Below are positions 36,661 to 48,500 of a stretch of DNA of 64,000 bases, piece by piece. Below the pieces are notes generated by a model. The model had not been told where the DNA came from, did no database searches, and worked only from the letters and a program-made list of their open reading frames with translations. The position numbers and the translations under genes are program-made. The DNA is taken from assembly GCA_013398175.1 (NCBI GenBank), contig VZRZ01005950.1:205592-269591 (forward strand), in the 5' to 3' direction. The stretch is from Climacteris rufus (lineage: Eukaryota; Chordata; Aves; Passeriformes; Climacteridae). Positions within the stretch are counted from its first letter, which is position 1, and every line of letters starts with the position of its first letter.

Positions 36661-38227
36661 TTTGTTAAAATAAGGTCTACAAGTATTCAAATAGTTACAC
36701 TATTAAAGGGATTTACCACTTGCAGTTACACTTTAAAAGAAAGTATTCCTGAAAAATAAGACCAAATTTTGAAGCAGAAAATTTAGCCCATCAACTGGGA
36801 AAAACATCTGGACATGTGAATGTGGTAGATTATCCAGCAGTATCTGAAACAATTTGCTGATGCAAAATATTTGACTTAAATACGACAATCAGAATAGATT
36901 AAGTATTATGTGTATTTTTAATAGGTAGCTTAGAGTTATTTGGAAAAAGAACTGTGTGAAGCAGATGCACTTCCACTCACTTATGCCCTGTATTAGACTC
37001 TGAAAGCATGAAAGAGCACTGGCTTAGATGGTCTGGTAGATCTCTCTGCTTTTGTTTTGGTTTTTATTTCTCTATATGAAGCTAAGTGCAAGGGCAATTT
37101 TTGTCTCATCATTATTATTGGTAAAGATGTTAGGACTTCTAAGTGCCTTCAACAAGGCTTATTCAGAACTGTAATACCAACATTTAAGTTGTGCTCCACT
37201 CAGCTGCAGATCTAACCATGGTGCCTGAATAAGTTCCGTGGGCACCCGAGTGCTCTGCCTCTGTGGAGACTGTGAGATGCTTATCAGGGACAACTCTGCT
37301 TTCCCTCTTTGCTCAAATCCAAGCTGAAAACAAACTACTGCTCCAGGAGGGTGCCTGAAAGGGTTCTTCTTGGGATGGCTTCCCAAGAGTATGCCAGCAC
37401 CCTCAGGCGGGTTCAAGCTCCTTACAAAATGCAGATGGACTTTCTTTTAGCACAGTGGAGGAACCTATCTTTCCTACAGATGCCTCTTCACAAAGCACAG
37501 GTCAGTTTACACACAGCCCATGGTACAGAGGCTCAGAAGACATAGAGCTTTACAGATTTTATAGGCCTACACCTTCACTGAACAGCTCGGTGGTGAGAGT
37601 GCATGATGGCCAACGAAAGATGAGAAGAGTTGACAGTAAGAGGCTCTTCATGCAACAGCTGGTAGACTTGTAGGTCTCCTTCAGAGCAATGTGATGAATG
37701 CAGAGTTCATCTGTATTCTTTGGAAGACTGAAGAGGTCATGAACAAGAGACTGAGTGAGCTTTAGTAAACTGACAAACCGTATTAGTCTCCAGAAGTCCC
37801 TCACAGTGAAAGTAGAGAATAGCAGAGCCCTCAGGAGAATTCCAAGGCTTTATTAGAGACAAGATATCTAACTACAGACCAGAGACAAAACCTGGCTGGT
37901 CTTATGCTCTTTCACAAGCGGGGAATCTATTTGTGTGATCATACACACTTTGGTAAGTGTTCCAGGATCTGACTCTAAAAGCAAAATGAAGTGTCTAACT
38001 CCCTTATTTTTGTCACCTTTTAAACAGAAGAGAAAAAAAAAATCCTAGGGTGATGTGTCAAGTTTGATGTAGTCCCACTTATTCATAAAGGATGTTCATG
38101 TTTCCATTTCTGAAATTATCCCTATGCAGATCTTAAATTCTTGTTGAAATGATGGCTTCTTCTGTAAACTTTGGTTCAACTCATTAATGTCATTAAACAT
38201 GAGTAATTCTATGCTGGCAAATGTCAG

Positions 38228-38640
38228 AATTGTCAAGAAGGAGAAGAAGGATGGCTCTGGAAATTACAGGACTGTCAGTCTCAATTCAGTGCCTGGTAAA
38301 ATAATGATCTCTTCTCTCTGGTGACCAGACAAAACAGACCAGAGCCAACCAGAACCAACAACAGAATCTGAGGGAGTGGTCTGAAGCTGTGTCAGGGGAG
38401 GTTTGGATTGGATATTAGAAAAAGGTTTTTCACCCCAAAGGTGGCTGGGCATTGGAACAGGCTCCCCCGGGAAGCGGTCACAGCCTCAAGCCTGACAGAG
38501 TTTAAGAAGCACTTGGACAATGTGCTCAGGGACATGGTGTGACTCTTGGGATTGTCCTGTGCAGGGCCAGGAGTTGGACTTGGTGATGCTTGTGGGTCCC
38601 TTCCAACTCAGGATGTTCTATGATTCTGTGATTCTGTGTA
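38228..38640 (+). mobile_element. CR1 LINE fragment with internal deletion
   Basis: The left 75 bases encode GNYRTVSLNSVPGKIM, the start of the CR1 reverse-transcriptase domain. The sequence then jumps within about 80 bases to the far 3' end (WNRLPREAVTASS-like coding, then the CR1 tail) and ends gttctatgattctgtgattc. Most of the reverse transcriptase is therefore missing from the middle. Confidence 0.85.
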
Positions 38641-39494
38641 TTAATCACATCAGACTATGGCTTTAGGGAGACTTTAAGTCAGTCACAGTGTTTCTTTTTC
38701 ATTATGATCTTACTGATCTTTACCAGATGAACCAAACTTTCACTGAAAGCTTTCTTTAATTTTGAAGAGTTATTTTTATACTATGATTAAAGACTACATT
38801 GTAATGGTATTAATTTCAAAAATACATATTTCTTACTGAAAAAGAATAAGGAGAGTGTTCTATTTTCAAGACATGTTAGAAGCAGAATGTATCTAATAAC
38901 CTGGTCTACTAAAAAGTGGGTTAATGGAAGCACCCCCACACTATTTTGCCCCCAGTGAAATGAACTCTCAGTCTTAGCACTACTACTGAGCATTTCATAG
39001 CATTGAAGGTTTCATGATTTAAATATATTATCAGTTTTCAATATAAGAAAATTAAGCAACCAAACAAAAATCATAGCAAAGTAGAGGATGTAAAACACAG
39101 ACAAAGTAGCAGATTGCTATACATGACTGATCTGAAGATAGAAACAAACGGAGGGTGTACCTTTCCTTTACGCTAATCTGCGTTACAGACCTGAGTCTGT
39201 ACTAAGCAAGTCTGGAGGTTCTTGTTCTAGTAAGGTGCTAAAGGTGTTACTGATGATGTTGCTGTTGTCCACATGGCACCTTGAACAATGGGAGATTCTG
39301 CTTAGTGATGCCTTACTGTCAAAACAAATTCACTCAATAGCTGCCCTGTCAGTGCATGTTACAGATGATTTCTAAGTCAATGCATGAAATCCAGTTCAAA
39401 TATAGAAGCATCAATAAACTAGAGACATGGAAGAATTTTTCCCAAATAATTCCTCCAAGAAAGTACATAACATCGCTCAAGAGAATGTGATGGC

Positions 39495-39509
39495 AGGTGT
39501 GTCACACCT
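39495..39509. promoter_or_regulatory. Palindromic T-box-like half-sites
   Basis: AGGTGTG T CACACCT: two perfect inverted copies of the AGGTGTG core bound by T-box factors, here in everted arrangement rather than the classical Brachyury palindrome. Motif match only. Confidence 0.3.
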
Positions 39510-41561
39510 TACTTTTCCCCTGGGAATGTCCCTAATGCCTGGGACCAAAAGAAGGGGGTTATTATGCAGCCAGTAGTTTGCCCTGCATTCAGGGAACTCC
39601 TCGGGTAGCTTTAAAGACAGGTTTTTTACCTCCTCTAAAATCCCCAGTGCAAGTGAGCCAGAGCACAATTAGAAATCAGAACTGCAAACTGCTTGGTGTT
39701 CCCAAGAATTGGATGACTTCTTGCAGTAATTAGCTCTTCCCCGGGATCATCTTTGCTTGTGATCTGTAGCATTCTCCATCAGCAGAGAATATGCAACATA
39801 TTAACCTGTGGTGCAACTTGGTAAAATATTTGTAATTTATTTAAGTAAATGTAAAGTGATACACCAAGTGACAAGAAACTCTTAGCAGAAAAACAAACAC
39901 AAATATTTAAGACTACTTTTCTCAGGTTTTATCTTCTGAGTACTAGAAAAAACACAGAGGTATCCTAGTGGTAAATTTAAAAGCAGCTGTCTGCATGACT
40001 CATCAGTGTATATTCCCTGAGCATTCCGGGGTTAAAGGATAGATATAATTTGATTTTAAATGTATTCAAGATTCTCTATATTTGCATTTCTTTCAGTCGA
40101 GCATCTTGTCATTGGCCATCCTCTTTATTTGCCAGAAAATTCAAAATAAAGATATTACAGACTCTTAGTCACTTATTTACAAGTATTCTACAGTCTGTCT
40201 GAAAAGCACAAAGAGGATGAAAAATGCCAAGAGCTTTCTATTAACACTGTTAAATTCTTTGCTAACCCTTCAGAAGTGTACCTGCAAAAACACATCTGAA
40301 GTTGTGACTCATGTAAGGCCAGGAAAGTTGTTTGTTGTTTCACTTCAATGTTGATTATAGAAAAAAAAAAGCTGGTGCCCCCCAGTAGGACTGTGCAATC
40401 CCACATCTTCAGCTGTGCGTGGCAATCTGCACAACTGTTGCGACGGAAGACAGGGAATGCAGAAGAATTGATTCTGGCCCGTGGAGAGGCCCATTTCAAT
40501 GCTCCTGCTGGCATTGCAGTAACAACAAGTGTGTGGGTCAGGTGCACAAAGATGGGCTATGCATTTGCCCCCCCCACATAAGTTCATATCTATTGAACCC
40601 CAAGTCCAAACTAAAATCCATACACAACTTGCCTGAATTGGCAAGCACTACAGACACCACAGAGACACAAGAGGGAGTGAGTGACAGTAGCACTTTGCAA
40701 ATTGGGATATGACTGTGACATTTTGGGGGCAGGAAAAGAGGGTAGTTTTGCTACCTGTTTGTAACAGAGGAGAGAAAGGAGAGTATTTAATACCCACTGC
40801 AGTGTTTGAGCTAATTTAGCTACACTATAAATGGTAGAGGTATTAGTGAATACCTGGCAACCATCAGTGCAGAGCAGGTGCAGAAGGCAGATAAAACACT
40901 TAGAAGGGACCGTAGCTGGCTGCCCAGTGGCTTCCACATTGCCACGGCTGCACTGGTGCACACAGAGGTGCTGTGCTGGGAGGAGGAAGAGCTGGGAGGT
41001 GGCCTGGTCTCCCCAGATTGCACGGGAGAGTTAAGGGCAGAGGGAAATACTGCAGGGGAGGATGAGTTTGGAGGAGATGACAAAGTAAGAAATGCCGAGT
41101 TAGGCAGAGGCCTCTTGCAGCAAAGAAGGAAAAAAACGTGGAGGAGGAATTGCTATGTTAGGTCTAGGACTTCAGGGGAAAGATGAGCAAGGGAAGAAGA
41201 ACCAGGAAAAGGCCACTTGTTACCCAGTAGTGTGAACTGGGAGAAGGGTAGCTGCTCCCTGGTGTGTGTGAAGGGAAAGGGTGGGGAAGGAAGCTCCTGG
41301 GAAGGAACTGGTGGGCAGTGGGGCAATAGAGATGGTGAGCCAGAGGGCCAGGACCACCGGCAGGCAATGGGATGGAGGGCTGTTTGGGGCACAGCAGCCA
41401 GACGGGTGCAGGGCGATGTGCCGGGGGGCAAGGCAAAGTCCTTGGGGCCGGAGATGTGATGAAGAGGGTGAGGGGCCGGGAGGGCAGCAGGGTGTGCCCG
41501 GGGGCCGGCAGGTTTGGGGAGCGGGCGGGAGGGGGTGAGGGTAAGATCCTGGATCCTGTAC

Positions 41562-41579
41562 CTGAACCGCTCCTGCCCC
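41562..41579 (-). CDS. RAB39A: RAB39A exon 1, last 18 bases before gap
   Basis: The minus strand reads GGGCAGGAGCGGTTCAG and then donor GTACAG. This encodes GQERF plus two bases of an arginine codon; exon 2 supplies the third base, giving GQERFRSITRSYY, the Rab switch II sequence. The P-loop, switch I and start codon (76 residues in human) lie in the gap to the right. Confidence 0.93.
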
Positions 41580-42489
41580 NNNNNNNNNNNNNNNNNNNNN
41601 NNNNNNNNNNNNNNNNNNNNNNNNNNNNNNNNNNNNNNNNNNNNNNNNNNNNNNNNNNNNNNNNNNNNNNNNNNNNNNNNNNNNNNNNNNNNNNNNNNNN
41701 NNNNNNNNNNNNNNNNNNNNNNNNNNNNNNNNNNNNNNNNNNNNNNNNNNNNNNNNNNNNNNNNNNNNNNNNNNNNNNNNNNNNNNNNNNNNNNNNNNNN
41801 NNNNNNNNNNNNNNNNNNNNNNNNNNNNNNNNNNNNNNNNNNNNNNNNNNNNNNNNNNNNNNNNNNNNNNNNNNNNNNNNNNNNNNNNNNNNNNNNNNNN
41901 NNNNNNNNNNNNNNNNNNNNNNNNNNNNNNNNNNNNNNNNNNNNNNNNNNNNNNNNNNNNNNNNNNNNNNNNNNNNNNNNNNNNNNNNNNNNNNNNNNNN
42001 NNNNNNNNNNNNNNNNNNNNNNNNNNNNNNNNNNNNNNNNNNNNNNNNNNNNNNNNNNNNNNNNNNNNNNNNNNNNNNNNNNNNNNNNNNNNNNNNNNNN
42101 NNNNNNNNNNNNNNNNNNNNNNNNNNNNNNNNNNNNNNNNNNNNNNNNNNNNNNNNNNNNNNNNNNNNNNNNNNNNNNNNNNNNNNNNNNNNNNNNNNNN
42201 NNNNNNNNNNNNNNNNNNNNNNNNNNNNNNNNNNNNNNNNNNNNNNNNNNNNNNNNNNNNNNNNNNNNNNNNNNNNNNNNNNNNNNNNNNNNNNNNNNNN
42301 NNNNNNNNNNNNNNNNNNNNNNNNNNNNNNNNNNNNNNNNNNNNNNNNNNNNNNNNNNNNNNNNNNNNNNNNNNNNNNNNNNNNNNNNNNNNNNNNNNNN
42401 NNNNNNNNNNNNNNNNNNNNNNNNNNNNNNNNNNNNNNNNNNNNNNNNNNNNNNNNNNNNNNNNNNNNNNNNNNNNNNNNNNNNNNNNN
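41580..42489. other. RAB39A: Assembly gap (910 N) over RAB39A exon 1 and promoter
   Basis: A run of N starting inside the exon 1 codons for GQERF. It hides the GTP-binding P-loop, switch I, the start codon and probably the 5' UTR. Confidence 0.95.
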
Positions 42490-43399
42490 AAGGGGCACGG
42501 AGCTGAAAGAAGGCTGTCTGGTGGGGTGGGAGCTGGGCAGGCCAACAAGTGGAGGAACAAGTGCTACATTGTAATGATGTGCCGGGCAAGAGGCAAAAGG
42601 GAAGAGGCGAGTCAGCAATCTAGATATCCCCAGAGAGAACCATGCAAACTGCCTAGAGAAAAGGCATAATACGGGAAATTACAAGGGACATACACTCATT
42701 TCCCAGTGGAACAAACTGCATTATTGGGCCTTGGTGAAAGTGCCTTTACCCACAGTAATAGAAGAATTCTGTCAGTAGAGATTCCCGTGTCAGAAAAATT
42801 TCTTTGCCCCCTGGGATCTTCAGCTGACTATCATGTTATGGTAAGTCTGCTGAGCAATAGATTCCTCAGATTTCTTTTAAAGTTTCAGAACCACACAGAA
42901 TAATAAACACTAAGAGTTCTTAGATGGCTGGTAGGGGCATTAGAGCCAAATAAAAGAAATTTTCAGACTTCTGGTAAGCAGTCCTCTTCTGTAGTTTGGG
43001 CTGAGGTGAGAGAGCCACGGGCAGGGAGCCTGAAAACCCAGCTGAGTAGGCTGGGAGAGCTGCGAAGTAGGTTGTTCCTGGCAGAAGGTCAGCAGCAAGT
43101 GGTTACTGATATGAATAGGCACTTTGACAGTGAAAAGGACAGGGAGAGGAGACAGGCAGCTTTTTTTTTCCTTTATTTTCTTTTGTTTTTTTCTTCAAAC
43201 AGCCTGTTTTCCTCTGTTAATGTCTGGCAGAAGTGCAGCTGAACCCCCAATTGCCTGTGGCTGGTTAGGGGCATATCTGAAAAGCAATTTCTTTTGTAAC
43301 TCTTTGGGGCAATTTGCTGTGACGAGTATTCTCATTGCCTTGGTCTGGTATTGTTACTGCAATGTGTTACTTGGTCACCAGTGTGAGACTGATATATTT

Positions 43400-43890
43400 C
43401 CCTCGTAGGCTTGGGTAGATCTTGCAGCTCCAGTGTGTATGAGTGAGACCAAGGGCACCTTGGCCCCTCACCTGACCAAGGGCAGGGTGAAATCAAAAGA
43501 AGGGTTGCATGCACTGCTTGGAGATCATGTTTCCCAGCCCCAAAACAAGTTTGTCTGGGATATGAATAGGTGGCTGGCCTGGTGAACAAATCCAGATTAC
43601 CCCAGAACCTTCCAGCAAAGACTTGGCCTGGCAGTCCAGAAGCTATAAAGGCACAGCCAGGAGCTGCCAGAGGGATTTATCTTGCTATGCATGCTGAGCT
43701 GAAGCTGCAAGATGCCACCTGCTCCAAGAACCCAGACTCTCCAGAGACCTTTTAGGCTGGCCAGTCAGTGCTCAGGATATACTGATTCTGTGTCTGTATG
43801 TGTGTCTCAGAGTGTTCCCTTCTGAATCCTGTACATTTCTCTCTTGTACTTTCACCAGCTCTTCTGAAAATAAATTGAACACAGCTTGTA
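43400..43890 (+). mobile_element. Possible solo LTR or LTR fragment
   Basis: Promoter-like and end-like signals are spaced as in a long terminal repeat: CTATAAAGGC near 43643, a GT-rich stretch, then AATAAA at about 43869 followed by a short tail. I could not define TG...CA ends or a target duplication, so the extent is approximate. It could be an old endogenous retrovirus LTR or ordinary sequence. Confidence 0.35.
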
Positions 43891-45464
43891 CTTATTAATT
43901 GTAAGAACAATTAAAATAAAACAATGTTAACTCAGGTAAATGAACTCTCATAAGGCTAAAATCAGTCAATTTCTTGCAGTTCTGCATGGGACATGGTTAC
44001 AGGTCATTCCTGGGAATCTTTTAAAAGTGTTCTGAAAAAAGTGGCAGTTCAACACAAGAAGTATTTGCATGTGAAAAAGAGGTTTGAGGTATGGGATATC
44101 AGTAGCTCTGATACCTGCCAAATGTGAATGCTGCAAAATTTGAAGTGGACTTTGCTCATTGTGTAATACGTAGATCCTGCATGGATCACCACCCTGGCTA
44201 ACACTCATAGGCCTTCAAAACCTCCAGTATGTGCTCTCTAGTTTAGATGCACAGCAGATTGCTGTCCTTTGCACATCTGGGCTGGAAGAACCTCACAATA
44301 ATGACTTACACAGCTCATTTCTTTTCTAACAGGTGAGGAAAGTCAATTTGCCTATGGCATTTACAGTTGAGCTAAATATGTTTGCAAACATTACCAGGCT
44401 TCCACAGTCTGGTCTGTCTAGCTAAGCTTGTTATTATAGAAGGACTGTGATATATAAATTTGCACACCTAAAGCACAAACTTGTACCTTCATTTCTGGTC
44501 TTTTGAGTGTCATATGATAAAATGCCACCTTAAGGAACCTCATTTGTATTGTCTGTTTTGAAGTGACATGGTGGGTAAATTTTATGTCCAAGTAATTCGG
44601 TTTTTGTTCATTTACCAGTGAGTACAGAGCCCTGACAGCATGCAGTCCATCACAAAGATCTCAGACAAGCAGTCAGAGGAAGCAATCAGAAATGGGTATA
44701 TTTTGAGGAGCTGGGATGGTTAGAGCAGAGTTGTTAAAGCAGCAATGTGAACTTGAATTTCCTTCAGACAGCTTCTACCACTTGTGCATTGGCAACTTCA
44801 ATCTGCTCTTCCCAGCAAGGGTGAATCAAACCTAAATTCTGGGAAATAATAAAAGAGCCAAACAAGCCCAGACTTCCAAATCTTCTCCACTGTCAGCTAG
44901 ATGACTGCACTAAGCTGCAAATCCAAGATCTCTCAATCTAAAAATTCCTCATTTCTTGTTACATTTTTGACCTGGCATGGATTTTTCTCAAATGTTGTTA
45001 AGTGGGTAGGTGACTACACAGATCACAGCACTCCTGAAGAACATGCTCATGTGCTTACATAGAAATGTAGAGAAACACAGATGAAAGCAATTGATTCTCA
45101 ACCCCAGCCAACCTGTGATTGAGAAACTATGCTTTCTGCTGCCAGCCAAGAACCCAATAGATTTTTTTGCTGCCAGCCTTTTATTTTTTTTTTTTCCTTT
45201 TGTATAGAGTAGTACTGGAGGTGGGATACTCCCCATTGATGAGCAATGACTTTCCTTCCTCTAAGATGTCATCAAGCCAGGTAGGTGTCACATGATGGTG
45301 GGAAGGACATTTCTTAAATGACAACCTCTTAGAAGATGTCTTTGTTTGATGAGGGTGTTCCTTATGTTATGAGATAGATATGTGCATGGAAGAACACCAT
45401 ATAAAGCTGGGGAAAAAAATAACTTGCACAACTGAGTCATCAGAATCCATGAATGAACTTATAG

Positions 45465-45500
45465 AAAAATAAATAAATAAATAAATAAATAAATAAATAT
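45465..45500. repeat. (AAAT)n microsatellite
   Basis: About eight uninterrupted copies of aaat. Confidence 0.95.
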
Positions 45501-47759
45501 CTACATACAGATCCACTTTGTGAGGCATTAAAATGGCTCTATGGAGATGATGCAAGTAAAACTACTCCACCGCAGAATGAACTCTCAGAGGCAGTCAGTG
45601 AAGAACAGAAACATCCATCTGGGACAAGAAAAACCTCCTAATTCTTCAGACCTGATCTTCCAGAAGTACCTACAACACAATTTCAAAGACAAGCCTGGGG
45701 AAAAACAAGTCCTAACTTTACAGAGTATTAAAAATCAAGGACTGAGTATTTACTCAACAAATGCTTTATAACCAATAAATATTTTTACACTTTTTCTCAC
45801 ATCTCATCAACTCTTAAGTCATCCCTGTTCCACTCTGGTTAACAACATGTACCTGATCTATAGGCCCATCATTGTCTCATCCCCCCGGCCAACTATCTCC
45901 TCCCTCAAAATGTTTGTAATATTATGTTATACTCACAGCAATGGCTCATAGCTTGATCTTTGCTGTGCCTAGATAAGATGTACTACAATAAGTGTATTTC
46001 CCTTCTGAACATCCACGTATTTCAGGGGCAATACAGGGTATCTAACTCTGCAAATCTTGCCATTTTAGACATCTAAGATGGCACCTTAGCCACACTTACA
46101 GAAGCCCATCTAACTCAGTAAAGTGTCAGGAGATTATAGGAACATGCAACCTGCTCCACTAAAATACTGAAGTGAATTCGTGCTCGTTGACATTTCAGAC
46201 ATAATGCCTAAACTGCATAAGAATGTGTCTTAAGGCAGGATTAGATTGCCTTTAGGTAAGATTAAGAACCAAACCCAAAATAGAAATTTATTCTACTATG
46301 CAAAACAAGTGAAATATTTGTTCTCATGCCTCACTCTTCCATTTGTCACTTGGAATGATTCCTTCTAGAATGCTATGCATCTTTTGCTCTGATAAAGTCT
46401 ATCTCCTACATCTCTTTTCTGTTTGTGAAATGCTGGTATGTGAAATAATACAGACTTACACTAAAAAAGAATGCTCTTTGTCTGAGCTTTGTGACATGGA
46501 CCCTTTGGGCACGTTGATCAAAGATGTACTTTTTCTGTAGGCATTGCATTTCTGAAGGAATCCTACAAGTCATTGCTCACTGTCATGGTCATCTGGTTTT
46601 CAGGGATTCCCTCTTTTGCTCAGATGCAATCTCTGATAATTTCTTAAGAGGTGTATTATTTTTAATTGCCTTTATAAATGTAATTGCTGAGCTAATTCAG
46701 GACAGGCAGACAAGCCTCCCTGCACTGTTGGCAAATATTAAACAAAGAACTTCCCTGTAAGTTCTGCTGAGTTTAGCCTGTCTGGAAGAATTGCGTAGAC
46801 AAATGAGCTGTGATAACATCTGCCAAGTTTGAACTGACTAGGTGAATCCAGTATGAGCTGGTAGCAAAGGTAATATTTCTTCTCTTATACATTTCTTGGA
46901 TGGGAGGCTGGAGGGTTACAGAAATTCTGGTGGCAACTGTTAATTTGCCTCTGGGATGGAGGAAGTCAAAGACATCTGGACTAAGGCCATATGATTAGCA
47001 GAGCCATTGCCACCTTATATCAGTGATTTCATACAAAAGGTATTAAATGGTTAAGAGGACAGCCCTCTGGGAGCAACACCACCCGTAGTCATCTGATACC
47101 ACGCAGGAGCTGAAGCCCAGGAACTGCAATGCACAGAAGCCAAACTGTCATCCACAGACCCAGCATGTCAACCAGGCAGGATGAGTGACCTGTTCCTCTG
47201 GGTTTACTAGTATAGGACTGGTCTAAACTAGACTGGTAGGGCTGAAGAGCTGATCTCTGTGTGATGTGTTTGCAGAACAGGAATCATTACCCACTTAACC
47301 ATCTGCTCAGGCAAACTGTGTGTCACCCAGTAAAGTATCACACCACCCCATCTCCTCGTGACCATGGGATGCACGGTGTAGATCAGAGACAACTTTTATT
47401 CAAAAAACAGTAGCAGCTGCCCTGCACTCCTACTTCTGTTGTAAAGGTTTGTCTTAGGCTTTAGAACTGGAAGTAGGCCCCACGGTCTTTGTCCCAGAAC
47501 ACCATCCCCTATGCTTCCAGTTGAAGCCCCACCTTGTTTACACTGGAGGTAGACTGAGTGCCTTTAGAACAGGAAGTCTTCCCTTTGTCCATGGGAATTA
47601 AAAGCCATTTAAAAGTGAATAAAATTTCTTATAAATTTAAGAGACTATGCCTCTGCTCAGAAAGCATGCATCACATGGGGCTATTTAGAACAAAGAAGAC
47701 ATTTGTAGAAGGGAATTAGCAGACATTAGTGGATGGAATTTTCACAGTAAGGGCAAACA

Positions 47760-48500
47760 TCAGAAGGGGTTAGATACTTAAAAGACTACTGTCACAGAGC
47801 TATTGAGGGACATTTTACCCCAAAGAACTTCTAGAAATGAACCTAAATGAGGACAGCATATACATACTGTGAGGTTATGTGATTGAAGGCTTATTCCCAT
47901 GAACACAAAGGAGCAGAGACACAACGACAGGGAAGGGAACCCCAGTAACTGCACCAGAGCTGACTGAGACCCTGGCAGGGCTGTTTCAAGGGCTGGATGG
48001 GGACCCACCATCCCTGTGGGTTGGGGGGACACCCCCAGCTGAGTCGATTGAAGACACTCCCCATCAATCCCATTACAGACTCAGAGAGAATTACTGCCTA
48101 TAGGACCATGGGACTCACCACTTTAAGTTTGAAAGAACATTTTGGGGTTGCACAAGACTTACTGTGGGATGTTTAGGGGAAGGATCAAAGACAGGGGAGG
48201 GAAAGATCAAATTGGACCTGTGAGGAACAAGAGTGAAAAAATACAGAAGAAAGGAGGTAAAAGGAGCTGGACATATGTAAATAGGCTACTGATCAGTATG
48301 CTTGTGTTGAAGGACAGCAAGGACCAGGGCCTTTGTCAGCCAGGGCTCCATTCCTAGTGGGAAATGGTTTTGGTGGGCTCAGGGACACAGGTAGCCAATC
48401 CACTATTATCAAGAAATGGAAAAGTGTCCAGAAGTAACTGAAGCACGAATTGGAAAACAACAAATCAGAAAACAAGTGGTATAATCATCAATCTTGTAAC
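47760..48500. mobile_element. Possible dispersed repeat (LTR-type?)
   Basis: GC-richer than its surroundings, with a purine-rich stretch and the inverted element tggggggacacccccag near 48025. The composition resembles internal or LTR sequence of avian endogenous retroviruses, but no coding domain or terminal repeat is visible. Low confidence. Confidence 0.2.

Larger units (their letters stand above)
33513..41561 (-). other. RAB39A: RAB39A intron 1
   Basis: The single intron of this two-exon gene, about 8 kb. It contains a minus-strand CR1 (35874-36660), an internally deleted plus-strand CR1 (38228-38640), a short agttctagg tandem near 35183-35229, poly-A-rich sequence at 35715-35760 and a T-box-like palindrome at 39495-39509. 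GC content rises from about 40.9 kb toward the promoter. Confidence 0.85.
41380..42620. promoter_or_regulatory. RAB39A: CpG-rich RAB39A promoter region (910-base gap inside)
   Basis: GC-rich sequence on both sides of the gap, coinciding with the end of exon 1. The promoter and first exon are presumably in the missing sequence. The left flank shows long purine-rich G runs. Confidence 0.7.

Noticed and set aside
41153..42618. ORFs of 330-484 codons across the RAB39A gap
   Set aside because: Mostly N; the only real coding bases are the last 18 of RAB39A exon 1.
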